A stretch of DNA of 64,000 nt, taken from the NCBI GenBank assembly GCA_905215525.1, contig CAJMQJ010000003.1:124001-188000 (forward strand). The letters run 5' to 3'. The position numbers and the translations under genes are program-made. The DNA is from an uncultured bacterium (GTDB taxonomy: Bacteria > Actinomycetota > Coriobacteriia > Coriobacteriales > Coriobacteriaceae). The notes under the pieces are model-generated. The model saw only the letters and a program-made list of their open reading frames with translations, did no database searches and was not told the origin of the DNA. Of this stretch, positions 34,700 to 43,202 are shown one piece after another (the first letter of the stretch is position 1; every line of letters starts with the position of its first letter).

Positions 34700-36415
34700 C
34701 TATTGTGCCGAGCCCGCAACGGGCTCAAAATGCTTGTCCTTAACAGCCGCGGCCAGGCGATCGGCCAGATTGCGCACGCGCTGATCCAAGCGAGCGGCAC
34801 CCGGGTTGACGAAGTAGCGGGCCGTGCAGTCCATGATGCGGCCGGTGATGACCAGGTCGTTATCGCGCAGTGTGGCGCCCGTGGCGGTAATATCCACGAT
34901 GCGATCGGTCATGCCGACAATGGGGCCCAGCTCGATGTTGCCGTGCAGCGAGACGATGTCGGCGTTCACGCCGCGCTCGGCATACCAGGCACTCGCGATG
35001 CGCGGATACTTGGTGGCCACGCGAAGCGACCCACGGCGGGCATAGTTGCGCTCGGCCTGGCCGGCGCGCCACGCGGGCTCCGCCTCGATAAAGGTGCACA
35101 GGCCGTAGCCCAGATCGACCAGCTGCAGCAGGTTGAGGTCTGCCTCGATAAGCGAGTCCCAGCCGCAGATGCCACAGTCGGCACCGCCGCAGCCCACAAA
35201 AGCGGGCGCGTCGCTGGGACGCACGATGACAAATTCGATATCGCCGACCGTGCCCTCGCCGGCACGTGTGTCGCGACCACGCACGATCAGGTGACGGCCG
35301 GGATCGCGCAGCTCAGAGACGTCCAAGCCCGCGGCCTCGAGCACATCGAGCGTATCGGCCTTGAGCGAGCCCTTGGGCACGGCGATACGCAGCGGACCCT
35401 CGGCGCCACGGCCCACGGCATGGTCACCATCGGAAGCAGCGTCCTCGGCCGAGGTGCGCGCGGCTTCCAGACGCTCGAGCGAAAAGGCAAAGCCCGCCGC
35501 CGGCACCTCGATGCCGTCGCCGAACGCACCGGTAAAGATGGAGTCGTAGCGACCGCCCGAGCCCACCGGATCGGGCAGGCCACCGGCATAGGCCTTAAAA
35601 ACCAGGCCCGTGTAGTAATCAAAAGAGTTCATGATGGAGAAATCGAAGGACAGCACCTGGGCGTCCTCGGGAGCCAGACCATCAACCAGGGCACGCATCT
35701 CGCGCGTCAGCGGCGCGACGATGCCCGCCGCCGCCAGCAGCGCGTCGACGCGGTCGAATACCTCGGCGCCGCCGTGCAAGCGCGGCAGCTCGCTAATGGC
35801 GGCCTTGACGGCCTCGGGCTCGGCGCTTGCCGCCACACGGGCATCGAGGCCCACAAAGTCGTTGGCGTGCACGCAACGCAATGCCTCGGCAGCCAGTTCG
35901 CGATCCTCACAGGCCGCGAGCAGTTCCTTAAACGGACGCACGCTGCCCGCGATAATGCGCGCATCGGGCAGCGCCAGCTTGCGCATAGCCTCCGCCACCA
36001 GCGAGACGATCTCGACATCGCCCGCGACATCGCCCGCACCGATAAGCTCAAAGCCCAGCTGCGTAAACTGACGCGAGCCACCGGCATTGCGCTGGCACTC
36101 GCGAACCACCGGCGCCTCATAGCGCAGGCGCAGGGGCAGGTCGGCCGCGCGCATGCGGGTCGAGACCAGACGCACGATCGGCAATGTGTTGTCGGGACGG
36201 ACCACCAGCAGACGGCCATCATCGTCAAAAAGCTTAAACGGCGTGTCCGCGATGCGGCCGCCTTCCTCGAGTGAACCCTTGTCCTCGAGCAGCGGCGTTT
36301 CGACCGGAAGGTAATGATGCTCCCTGAAGCAGCCCTTCACCGTCAGCGCAATCTCCTCGCGCGCCTGAGCCTCCTCGGGCAATATGTCCCGGAATCCCCA
36401 CGGTGTGGCCGTCAT
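34700..36415 (-). CDS. hisZG: HisZ-HisG fusion: ATP phosphoribosyltransferase with its regulatory subunit
   Basis: A 571-residue protein. Residues 1-335 are HisZ, a HisRS paralogue: TPWGFRDILPEEAQAREEIA, RPDNTLPIVRLVSTRM, RYEAPVVRECQRNAGG, FDFSIMNSFDYYTGLVFKAY, GSGGRYDSI. Residues 345-571 are short-form HisG: PLRIAVPKGSLKADTLDVLE, VRPSDAPAFVGCGGADCGIC, VATKYPRIASAWY, GNIELGPIVGMTDRIVDITA. Short HisG normally needs a separate HisZ in a hetero-octamer; here both are one chain joined by a polar linker (about 325-345). First enzyme of the pathway and first gene of the operon; GAGGAGG precedes the ATG. Confidence 0.95.
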   Translation of the reverse strand: MTATPWGFRDILPEEAQAREEIALTVKGCFREHHYLPVETPLLEDKGSLEEGGRIADTPFKLFDDDGRLLVVRPDNTLPIVRLVSTRMRAADLPLRLRYEAPVVRECQRNAGGSRQFTQLGFELIGAGDVAGDVEIVSLVAEAMRKLALPDARIIAGSVRPFKELLAACEDRELAAEALRCVHANDFVGLDARVAASAEPEAVKAAISELPRLHGGAEVFDRVDALLAAAGIVAPLTREMRALVDGLAPEDAQVLSFDFSIMNSFDYYTGLVFKAYAGGLPDPVGSGGRYDSIFTGAFGDGIEVPAAGFAFSLERLEAARTSAEDAASDGDHAVGRGAEGPLRIAVPKGSLKADTLDVLEAAGLDVSELRDPGRHLIVRGRDTRAGEGTVGDIEFVIVRPSDAPAFVGCGGADCGICGWDSLIEADLNLLQLVDLGYGLCTFIEAEPAWRAGQAERNYARRGSLRVATKYPRIASAWYAERGVNADIVSLHGNIELGPIVGMTDRIVDITATGATLRDNDLVITGRIMDCTARYFVNPGAARLDQRVRNLADRLAAAVKDKHFEPVAGSAQ

Positions 36416-36444
36416 CTGGTGAGCCTCCTCATGCTGTGTTTCAT
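36412..36444 (-). other. Possible 10-codon upstream reading frame of the his operon
   Basis: ATG 36444 opens MKHSMRRLTR and its TGA overlaps the hisZG ATG (ATGA). It contains one His codon, too few for classical His attenuation. No ribosome binding site is evident. It could couple translation or be chance. Confidence 0.25.
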
Positions 36445-36451
36445 ATAGAGC

Positions 36452-36481
36452 AGAAGACCGGCATAGCTCCGCCGGTCTTCT
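36452..36481 (-). promoter_or_regulatory. Perfect hairpin in the his leader
   Basis: AGAAGACCGGC and GCCGGTCTTCT pair perfectly around a short loop, 37 bp before hisZG. There is no U-tract, so it is more likely a 5' leader structure than a terminator. A -10-like TATGCT lies just upstream on the minus strand (around 36500), putting the hairpin near the 5' end of the mRNA. Confidence 0.5.
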
Positions 36482-36656
36482 GGGTACTTTAGCATACTAG
36501 AGTGCTTGCGGGGAAAATCGTCTCTCTCGGCTCACAGCGTATTCATTTGGAAACATTGGAACGGATTGCCCGCGGCCCGCCTCTACAGCGAAGGGCATCG
36601 ACAGTCCATCCGAAAAAACGTCCGAGCTCCCGCTCGCTCAGCGGAAGAGTTTACAG

Positions 36657-36959
36657 ACGAGGGCCGGGGAGGCGTGCTTTGTTTTGAGAAGTGGGCTCCG
36701 CGAACTTCTCAAAACAAAGCACGCCTCCCCGGCCCCGGCAATGTAATTTTTGCTGACCAAAGGAAGATGCGCAGCCCCAAGGCCGCAACAGCAAAGTCAC
36801 CATTACATTAAAAAAATATCAGCCCCCGCATATCGAAACGGTCGAGAGGGCCTTGCCCGGCTGGGCGGCCTTGCTCCGGGAAGTTCGCGAAGCCCACTTC
36901 CCGGAGCAAGGCCGCCCAGCCGGGCAAGGCCCCAGCGCGAGACCGTCCCGAATGCCTAC
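36657..36959. repeat. Double-hairpin element, copy 1
   Basis: Two long perfect stems, each with an 11-nt loop. Hairpin A has arms 36662-36692 and 36704-36734 with loop GGGCTCCGCGA. Hairpin B has arms 36848-36884 and 36896-36932 with loop TCGCGAAGCCC, essentially the reverse complement of loop A. Between them is a conserved spacer (AATGTAAT...CTGACCAAAG...CATTACAT...CCCCCGCATATCGAAACGG). The right end, GAGACCGTCCCGAATGCCTACC, runs into the stop codon of the AEC gene. Copy 2 at 37914-38215 has the same loops and spacer but different, again perfectly paired, stems. Confidence 0.9.
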
Positions 36960-37894
36960 CCGCACAGTGTGGCTACGAGTGGGATGGTCAAAATGGAGCA
37001 GATGATCGACAAAAACGTGCACTGCATCATGGGGCGTGCATCCTTGCCGTATTGTAGGCAGTACAGCGTACCGTTGCTGCCCACCGGCATTGCCATCTCG
37101 AGCACAAGCGTCGCGATAAACATGGGCGTCATGCCGGGCCACAAGCGCGCGACGGCAAGACATGCCACCGGCACGACAACCAGGCGAAACGCCACGGCGA
37201 CATAGGCGCGCCAGTTGGTAAGCATCTCGAGCGGACGGTACTTGGCGATAGACGATCCCATGAGCAACAATGCCGCTGGAGTGGTCATGGTGCCAACAAT
37301 GGAAATCGAGTCGCCCAACACGCCCCAATCGGTCCATCCGGTTAGCACGATCCCAAGCACAACAGCACTTGCAATGAGACCAGGACTCTTGCAGCAGGCG
37401 GCAATATTGCGCATCTGCTTTTTAAGGCCGCCATCCATTCCGCTAAATAACATGGCACCGACGGTAAACATAAGAAGGTTTAGGGGGATAAGCGCAATCG
37501 ATGCATACAACAGTGCTTGTTTTCCCAACACCGCCGAAATAACCGGAAAACCGATAAACCCGGCATTACCGAAAAGCACGGCGAAGCGATACGAGCATTC
37601 TGTCCCTTTGGGAACGCGAAGAGCAGCGGTGACAGCAAACGCGATAACGGTCGCCACCACATACATCACAAAGGACAGACCCATGAGCGAAAACGTCTCG
37701 GCAATGCTCGGAAGCTTCACATCATCGCCCAGCGCTGACGAAAGCACCAAGCACGGTAGCGCCACCTGCAACAGCAGATGCGACAGCTCGCGCTCGAACT
37801 CCGCTTTCATAAACCCCAGCTTGGCGATACACCACCCCAACAAAATAGGCAGCGAAACCGTCAACATCTGAAGCGCCACACTCGTAAAGCTCAT
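36956..37894 (-). CDS. AEC-family (auxin efflux carrier-like) transporter
   Basis: A 312-residue membrane protein with about ten hydrophobic helices and the AEC pattern: N-terminal LPILLGWCIAKLGFM, ALPCLVLSSAL, FGNAGFIGFPVISAVLG after the first five helices, and MTTPAALLLMGSSIAKY, MPVGSNGTLYCLQYG in the second half. The family moves small carboxylates such as malate or other organic anions; the substrate here is unknown. It stands alone between two copies of the double-hairpin element. Confidence 0.88.
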   Translation of the reverse strand: MSFTSVALQMLTVSLPILLGWCIAKLGFMKAEFERELSHLLLQVALPCLVLSSALGDDVKLPSIAETFSLMGLSFVMYVVATVIAFAVTAALRVPKGTECSYRFAVLFGNAGFIGFPVISAVLGKQALLYASIALIPLNLLMFTVGAMLFSGMDGGLKKQMRNIAACCKSPGLIASAVVLGIVLTGWTDWGVLGDSISIVGTMTTPAALLLMGSSIAKYRPLEMLTNWRAYVAVAFRLVVVPVACLAVARLWPGMTPMFIATLVLEMAMPVGSNGTLYCLQYGKDARPMMQCTFLSIICSILTIPLVATLCG

Positions 37895-37913
37895 GCTTCC
37901 CCCTTATCTGTTC

Positions 37914-38215
37914 CACGAGGGCCGGGGCGCCTGTCTTGTTTTGAGAAGTGGGCTTCGCGAACTTCTCAAAACAAGACAGGCGCCCCGGCCCCAGCAATGT
38001 AATCTTGGCTGACCAAAGTTAGATGCACGGTCTTCAAGGAAGTAGCAGCCGTGTCCCCATTACATAAAAAATAATCAGCCCCCGCATATCGAAACGGTCG
38101 AGAGGGCCGCCTCCGGGCTGGTGCCCTTCCTCGGAGAAGTTCGCGAAGCCCACTTCTCCGAGGAAGGGCACCAGCCCGGAGGCGGCCCCAGCGCGAGACC
38201 GTCCCGGATGCCTAC
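37914..38215. repeat. Double-hairpin element, copy 2
   Basis: Same architecture and orientation as copy 1. Hairpin A: arms 37920-37949 and 37961-37990, loop GGGCTTCGCGA. Hairpin B: arms 38104-38140 and 38152-38188, loop TCGCGAAGCCC. Most stem bases differ from copy 1, yet each stem is fully paired. The right end GAGACCGTCCCGGATGCCTACC abuts the xfp stop codon. The left end lies 20 bp upstream of the AEC start. Confidence 0.9.
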
Positions 38216-40744
38216 CTACTCGTTGTCGCCTGCGGTCATCTGCGTTGCGGAGAGCGCGCCGTCGGCTGCTGTTGCGGCTGCGGCGTCGGGCCAGACCCAG
38301 TCGGTGAAGGCCGGGTGGTCGTAGCCCTCATCGCACGCGAACTCAAAGGCCTCGGTGCGGAATGCCTCCCACTTATCAATCTGCTCGGCAAACTTATCGG
38401 CGTCGACCATGCGCAGCACGTCGGCGGCCAGTGTCCAGCGGTCCATGTTGTTCAGGCGCAGCATGTCGAACGGCGTTGTCGTGGAGCCTTTCTCCTCGTA
38501 GCCGTGGACGCGGAAGGCATCGTGGCCGGGGCGGTTCCAGATCAGGCGGCGAATCGTGCCGGCATAGGCGTGGAACGCGAAGAGGACGGGCTTCTCGCCG
38601 CAGCCGAACAGCTCAGCCCAGCGCTCGTCGCTGAGAGCCTGGTCGTTCTCGCAGACGTTCTGGATCTTGAGCAGATCGACCACGTTGACGAACCATACCT
38701 TGATGCCCAGCTCGCGCAGCATGTCGGTTGCAGCCAGAGCCTCGAGCGTCGGCACGTCGCCGCAGGTGGCGACCACGACATCGGCCTCGGCGAGCGAATC
38801 GGCGGTCGATGCCCACTCCCAGGTCGCAACGCCCTCGGCGAGCTCCGCCTTGGCCTCGTCGACCGTCTGGAAGGTCGGAGCAGGCTGCTTGCCGCAGAAG
38901 ATGGCGTTGACGCAGTCGGTGGACTGGTAGACGCGCTCGGCAACGGCAAGGGCCATGTTGGCGTCGGCCGGATAGTAGGCATTCACGATGTGCGTGTCGT
39001 TGGCCTTGTTGAGCAGCAGGTCGATAAAGCCGGGGTCCTGGTGCGAGAAGCCGTTGTGGTCCTGACGCCAGACGTGGCTCGACAGCAAAATGTTAAGGCC
39101 GCTGATGGGGGCACGCCACGGAATCTCGCGCTTGGTAGCCTCGAGCCACTTGCAGTGCTGGTTGACCATGGAGTCGACCACATGGACAAAGCTCTCGTAG
39201 GAGCTCCACACGCCGGAGCGGCCGGTGAGCACGTAGGCCTCGAGGAAGCCCTCGCACTGGTGCTCGGACAGCTGCTCGACGACCTTACCGGAGCCTGCCA
39301 GCAGCTCGTCGTTGGCCTCGTCCTCGTAGAAGCCGGCGTCCCACTGCTTCTTGGTCACCTTGTAGGCAGCCTGCAGACGGTTGGACGCGGTCTCGTCGGG
39401 ACCAAAGATGCGGAAGTCATCCATGTTATTGGCCAGAACGTCGGCAGTGTACTCACCAAAGACGCGGGCGGCCTCGGTAGAGCCCCAGCCATGACCCTTA
39501 GTTGCGACGGGGACCTCGTGGGCATGAATATCGGGCAGCTCGAGCTCGCGGCGCACCTTACCGCCGTTCGCGTTGGGGTTGGCGCCGATGCGCAGCTCGC
39601 CGGTCGGCATAAAGGCCGTCACCTCGGGGCGCACCTGGCCCTCGGGCGTAAAGAGCTCCTCGGGCTTGTAGGAACGCAGCCACTCGCGCAGCACGCGGAA
39701 GTGCTCGTGGGTGTCCTTGGCACTCGCCAGCGGCACCTGATGCGCGCGCCAGGAGTCCTCGGTCTTCTTGCCGTCGATCTGCTTGGGGCAGGTCCAGCCC
39801 TTGGGCGTGCGGAACACAATCATGGGGTAGGCCGGGCGGACCACGGTCTCGCCTGCGGCGGCCTGGGCCTGCGCGGTTGCCTTGATGTCACAGATCTCAT
39901 CGAAGACCTGCTCAAACAGGGCAGCGAAACGCGCATGAATGCTTGCGTGGCTCTCGTCGTCAAAGCCGGCGACAAAGAAGTGCGGCTTATAGCCCATGCC
40001 CTCAAAGAACTTGGTGAGCTCTTCGTCGGACACGCGGGCGAGGATGGTGGGGTTGGCGATCTTGTAGCCGTTGAGGTGCAGGATCGGCAAAACGATACCG
40101 TCGGTTGCCGCGTTCACGAGCTTGTTGGATTGCCAAGAGGTCGCGAGCGGGCCGGTCTCGGACTCGCCGTCGCCCACCACGGCCACGGCCAACAGGCTCG
40201 GGTTGTCCATGACGGCACCGTAAGCGTGGCTGAGCGTGTAGCCGAGCTCGCCGCCCTCGTGGATGGAACCGGGCGTCTCGGGCGCAAAGTGGCTCGGGAT
40301 GCCGCCGGGATAAGAGAACTGGCGGAAGAACCTCTGCAGGCCTGCCTCGTCATTGGTGATGTCGGGGCGAATCTCGCGGTAGGTGCCGTCGAGCAGCGAC
40401 TGAGCAGTACCGGCGGGGCCACCGTGACCAGGGCCCATCAAGAAGATAGCATTCTGGTTGTGGTCGGCGATCAGTCGATTGACGTGACCGAACAGGAAGT
40501 TGATGCCGGGCGTGGTGCCCCAGTGGCCAACCAGGCGGTGCTTAACGTCCGGACGACCGAAGTCGCGCACCTCACCGGTTTTCTCGTCGACAAAGTCGGG
40601 GCGCATTAGCGGGTTAGAGCGAAGGTAGATCTGACCGACGGACAGATAGTTCGATGCGCGCCAATACAGGTCGACGCCCTCGAGCTCGGAAGCCGGCACC
40701 TCGTGGCCCAGCTTTTGCCACGGCGTCCCCAGTGTTTTAGCCAT
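38216..40744 (-). CDS. xfp: Xylulose-5-phosphate/fructose-6-phosphate phosphoketolase
   Basis: An 842-residue ThDP enzyme of full family length. LYWRASNYLSVGQIYL, GHWGTTPGINFLFGHVNRLI, MGPGHGGPAGTAQSLLDGTY, SYPGGIPSHFAPETPGSIHE, GGELGYTLSHAYGAV, VVGDGESETGPLATSW and the C-terminal FHAYAGTIRRLIWNRP are all characteristic. It cleaves xylulose-5-P or fructose-6-P to acetyl phosphate plus a sugar phosphate, the key step of the bifid/phosphoketolase shunt. Regulation is probably by the upstream LacI protein through the AAAACGTTTT sites. Confidence 0.97.
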   Translation of the reverse strand: MAKTLGTPWQKLGHEVPASELEGVDLYWRASNYLSVGQIYLRSNPLMRPDFVDEKTGEVRDFGRPDVKHRLVGHWGTTPGINFLFGHVNRLIADHNQNAIFLMGPGHGGPAGTAQSLLDGTYREIRPDITNDEAGLQRFFRQFSYPGGIPSHFAPETPGSIHEGGELGYTLSHAYGAVMDNPSLLAVAVVGDGESETGPLATSWQSNKLVNAATDGIVLPILHLNGYKIANPTILARVSDEELTKFFEGMGYKPHFFVAGFDDESHASIHARFAALFEQVFDEICDIKATAQAQAAAGETVVRPAYPMIVFRTPKGWTCPKQIDGKKTEDSWRAHQVPLASAKDTHEHFRVLREWLRSYKPEELFTPEGQVRPEVTAFMPTGELRIGANPNANGGKVRRELELPDIHAHEVPVATKGHGWGSTEAARVFGEYTADVLANNMDDFRIFGPDETASNRLQAAYKVTKKQWDAGFYEDEANDELLAGSGKVVEQLSEHQCEGFLEAYVLTGRSGVWSSYESFVHVVDSMVNQHCKWLEATKREIPWRAPISGLNILLSSHVWRQDHNGFSHQDPGFIDLLLNKANDTHIVNAYYPADANMALAVAERVYQSTDCVNAIFCGKQPAPTFQTVDEAKAELAEGVATWEWASTADSLAEADVVVATCGDVPTLEALAATDMLRELGIKVWFVNVVDLLKIQNVCENDQALSDERWAELFGCGEKPVLFAFHAYAGTIRRLIWNRPGHDAFRVHGYEEKGSTTTPFDMLRLNNMDRWTLAADVLRMVDADKFAEQIDKWEAFRTEAFEFACDEGYDHPAFTDWVWPDAAAATAADGALSATQMTAGDNE

Positions 40745-40802
40745 TGTTTATGTCCCTTCGCTGTGCGGTCACCCTCCAATACGGCAACCTTTCGTTGGGA
40801 CC

Positions 40803-40850
40803 AGTATATTTGCTAAAACGTTTTATCATGGTGAAAAAACGTTTTACCAC
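40803..40850 (-). promoter_or_regulatory. xfp promoter with two LacI-type operators
   Basis: On the minus strand the -10 is TATACT (40808-40803). Operator O1, TAAAACGTTTTA (40814-40825), sits between -10 and the weak -35. Operator O2, centred at 40840.5 within GTGAAAAAACGTTTTACCAC (40831-40850), overlaps the -35 region. The centres are 21 bp apart, two helical turns, so two dimers could bind side by side. Binding here would block polymerase. Confidence 0.75.
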
Positions 40851-40939
40851 CCTTATCAATCCCATCGATTAGCAAAACGCGACATTCACCTGCGACGTTG
40901 ATTGTCACAGGTGCTCCACATTCGGTCTCTGCAAATTGG

Positions 40940-40951
40940 TAAACGTTTTTA
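40940..40951. promoter_or_regulatory. Third LacI-type operator overlapping the regulator's stop codon
   Basis: TAAACGTTTTTA matches O1/O2 with one change. Its centre is 104 bp from O2, close to ten helical turns, so looping with the promoter sites is conceivable. Confidence 0.5.
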
Positions 40952-41977
40952 GTTGTGTTTAGTAAGCTCGAGCACGCTGTCCTTAACGATAAGCTCCGGC
41001 TCCAGAACGACCTCTTCGGCACGCCTGCCGCCCCTACCGGCAAGACGCTTGGACATGCAGCCAAAAGCATGCTCCGCAAGGACACCAGGGTCCTGCTCAA
41101 TCGCGGTCAGTGCCGGCTCAAAGAGAACGTCGGCCGCCGAGTTGTCATAGCTCACCACCGAGATATCGCCCGGGATGCTCTTCCCCATCTCGTGCAAGCG
41201 CTTGAGCAAACCGAGGGCAATGTTATCCGAGCTTGCGAACACGGCAGTGGCGTCAGTTGCGAGCACTGCCTCCGAGGCCTCGTATGCGCTCGGAATGTAG
41301 TACTCGCTCTCAAACTCCAAACGCGCGTCGATCGGCAGGCCAACCTCGCGCAGCGCGCGCTCATAGCCGGCAAGTCGCTTGCGACCCGTATTGGAACGGC
41401 GGGCATTAACCAGGCAGGCAATACGGCGGTGGCCTTGCTCGATCAGATAGCGGGTGGCCATATAGCCGCCCATCTCGTGGTCGAACATCACCTTGTCGCA
41501 CTCGAGCCCCTCAATGGCACGGTCGACCATTACGGCCGGGATGGTCAGGTGGCTGACCTCTTCGCGCAGGGCGCGGTCATCGGAGAACTCGTCACCCACC
41601 ACCAGGAAGACGCCATCAACGCCGCGCGTCACCAGCTGGCGCAGCAGCTCCAGATCGTCATCGGCGCTTCCGCCCGAGCTGGTAATGAAGAGCGCATAGC
41701 CGTCCTCGCGGCAGCGCTTTTCCAGGCTACCGGCGAGCGAGGCAAAAAAGCGGCTCTCGATGTTAGGGACGATAAGGCCCAGCGTGCGCGACTCGCGCAT
41801 GACCAGGCTGCGCGCAATCTGGTTGGGAACATAGTGGTTGCGCGCCGCGACCTCTTTGATGAGCTTGCGGTTTTCTTCCGAGATGCGACAGGGCCGATTA
41901 TTGAGAACAAGCGAGACCGACGAGGGGGAAAGCCCCACCTCCTGGGCGATCTGCTTGAGGGTGACTTTGTTGGCCAT
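40949..41977 (-). CDS. LacI-family transcriptional regulator
   Basis: A 342-residue LacI/GalR protein. The helix-turn-helix is at 5-25 (VTLKQIAQEVGLSPSSVSLV, then LNN) with the hinge helix YVPNQIARSLVMRES. The periplasmic-binding-like core has TLGLIVPNIESRFFASLAG, GVDGVFLVVGDE, RYLIEQGHRRIACLVN, AVFASSDNIALGLL and GDISVVSYDN. The effector is probably a sugar or sugar phosphate. It is directly upstream of xfp on the same strand, and its likely operators flank the xfp promoter. Confidence 0.93.
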   Translation of the reverse strand: MANKVTLKQIAQEVGLSPSSVSLVLNNRPCRISEENRKLIKEVAARNHYVPNQIARSLVMRESRTLGLIVPNIESRFFASLAGSLEKRCREDGYALFITSSGGSADDDLELLRQLVTRGVDGVFLVVGDEFSDDRALREEVSHLTIPAVMVDRAIEGLECDKVMFDHEMGGYMATRYLIEQGHRRIACLVNARRSNTGRKRLAGYERALREVGLPIDARLEFESEYYIPSAYEASEAVLATDATAVFASSDNIALGLLKRLHEMGKSIPGDISVVSYDNSAADVLFEPALTAIEQDPGVLAEHAFGCMSKRLAGRGGRRAEEVVLEPELIVKDSVLELTKHN

Positions 41978-42160
41978 CTCGCTCCTTCCGGGTTTACGCG
42001 CAATCTCTTGAAAGTATAGCGACTACCCCTCTACCTCGGTGATAAACACTTTACCAATCCGGTGGACGGCTGTTTTATCGCCGCCAGCGCACCAAATCCG
42101 TCCGGGTGGGGTATATTGCAATCGATTGATGACAACGACCACCAAAAGGCGGATATTCGT

Positions 42161-43123
42161 ATGCACGAGAACGATTTTTTTAACGAGGACCTGCTGTGCG
42201 CGCTCGCTGGCGTTGCCGGCGAGGACAACGTGCTGATGAGCGAGCCCATGCGCGAGCACACCACGTTTAAGATCGGCGGTCCGGCCGACGTCTTTGTCAC
42301 GCCCGATACTGAGCAGGGCCTCGTCGCCACGCTCGATACCTGCTATCGCTGCAATCTACCACTCACCATCGTGGGCAACGGCTCCGACTTGCTCGTCGGC
42401 GACAAGGGCATCCGCGGCGTCGTCGTAGCGCTGGGCGAGGGCCTCTCCGACATTACGGTCGACGGCACGCACGTCACGGCGGCAGCCGGCGCGCTGCTCT
42501 CGGACGTAGCGGCAGCGGCAGCCGAGGCTAGTCTTACCGGCATGGAGCCCATCTCGGGCATTCCCGGATCGGTCGGCGGCGCCTGCTACATGAACGCCGG
42601 TGCCTACGGCGCCTGCATGGCCGATGTGCTGGAGTCCGTGCGCGTCTACAAACCTGCTCGCCAGCTCGACGACGGCACCCGCGGCAGCGGCAATATCATT
42701 GAGTTCGATGTCGATGAGCTCAACCTGGGCTATCGCAAGAGCCGCATCGCCGACGACGGCTTTATCGTGCTCTCGGCCACCTTCAATCTCGCCCCGGGCA
42801 ACGCCGCGATGATCAAGGCCGACATGGACGACTACCGCCAACGCCGCGAGGACAAGCAGCCGCTCGACATGCCGAGCGCCGGCTCCACCTTCAAGCGTCC
42901 CGAGGGCTATTTTGCCGGCAAGCTCATCATGGACGCCGGCCTGCGCGGCCACGCCATCGGCGGCGCCCAGGTGAGCGAGAAACACTGCGGCTTCATCGTC
43001 AACACCGACCACGCCACCGCCGCCGACGTCGACGAACTCATCCGCCACATCCAAACAACCGTCAAAGACCAATTCGACGTAGACCTCGAACCCGAAGTCC
43101 ACCGAGTCGGCGAATTCCTCTAA
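42161..43123 (+). CDS. murB: UDP-N-acetylenolpyruvoylglucosamine reductase
   Basis: A 320-residue MurB, start ATG 42161 (MHENDFFNED) after AAAGGCGG. FAD-binding: MREHTTFKIGGPADVFVTP and VGNGSDLLVGDKGIRGVVV; then GMEPISGIPGSVGGACYMNA with catalytic GS, the Tyr of NLGYRKSR, and PSAGSTFKRPEGYFAGKLI and HCGFIVN near the end. It reduces UDP-GlcNAc-enolpyruvate to UDP-MurNAc in peptidoglycan synthesis. It is divergent from the lacI gene; the 183-bp gap should hold both promoters. Confidence 0.96.
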   Translation: MHENDFFNEDLLCALAGVAGEDNVLMSEPMREHTTFKIGGPADVFVTPDTEQGLVATLDTCYRCNLPLTIVGNGSDLLVGDKGIRGVVVALGEGLSDITVDGTHVTAAAGALLSDVAAAAAEASLTGMEPISGIPGSVGGACYMNAGAYGACMADVLESVRVYKPARQLDDGTRGSGNIIEFDVDELNLGYRKSRIADDGFIVLSATFNLAPGNAAMIKADMDDYRQRREDKQPLDMPSAGSTFKRPEGYFAGKLIMDAGLRGHAIGGAQVSEKHCGFIVNTDHATAADVDELIRHIQTTVKDQFDVDLEPEVHRVGEFL

Positions 43124-43128
43124 AAAAG

Positions 43129-43160
43129 AAGGCCCCGAAAGGGGCCTTCACTTTCTTTTA
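43129..43160 (+). terminator. Terminator of murB
   Basis: GAAGGCCCC-GAAA-GGGGCCTTC with a GNRA-type loop, then ACTTTCTTTT, 5 bp after the murB stop. Confidence 0.85.
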
Positions 43161-43202
43161 TTCAGACAACCAATCCGGTGCGTAGCGCCCCGAACCCGAG
43201 AG

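Noticed and set aside
33503..36274. 923-codon plus-strand open frame opposite hisD and hisZG
   Set aside because: Antisense to two confidently identified histidine genes, with no domain and an Arg/His/Gly-rich composition.
36440..36650. T-box or other riboswitch upstream of hisZG
   Set aside because: No T-box sequence or specifier-loop structure could be found; only a simple hairpin is present.
36657..38215. Integron attC sites
   Set aside because: No integron integrase and no attC core-site pattern are visible; the stems are far longer and perfectly paired.
38315..40609. 764-codon plus-strand open frame opposite xfp
   Set aside because: Antisense mirror of phosphoketolase; no start signal or family match.
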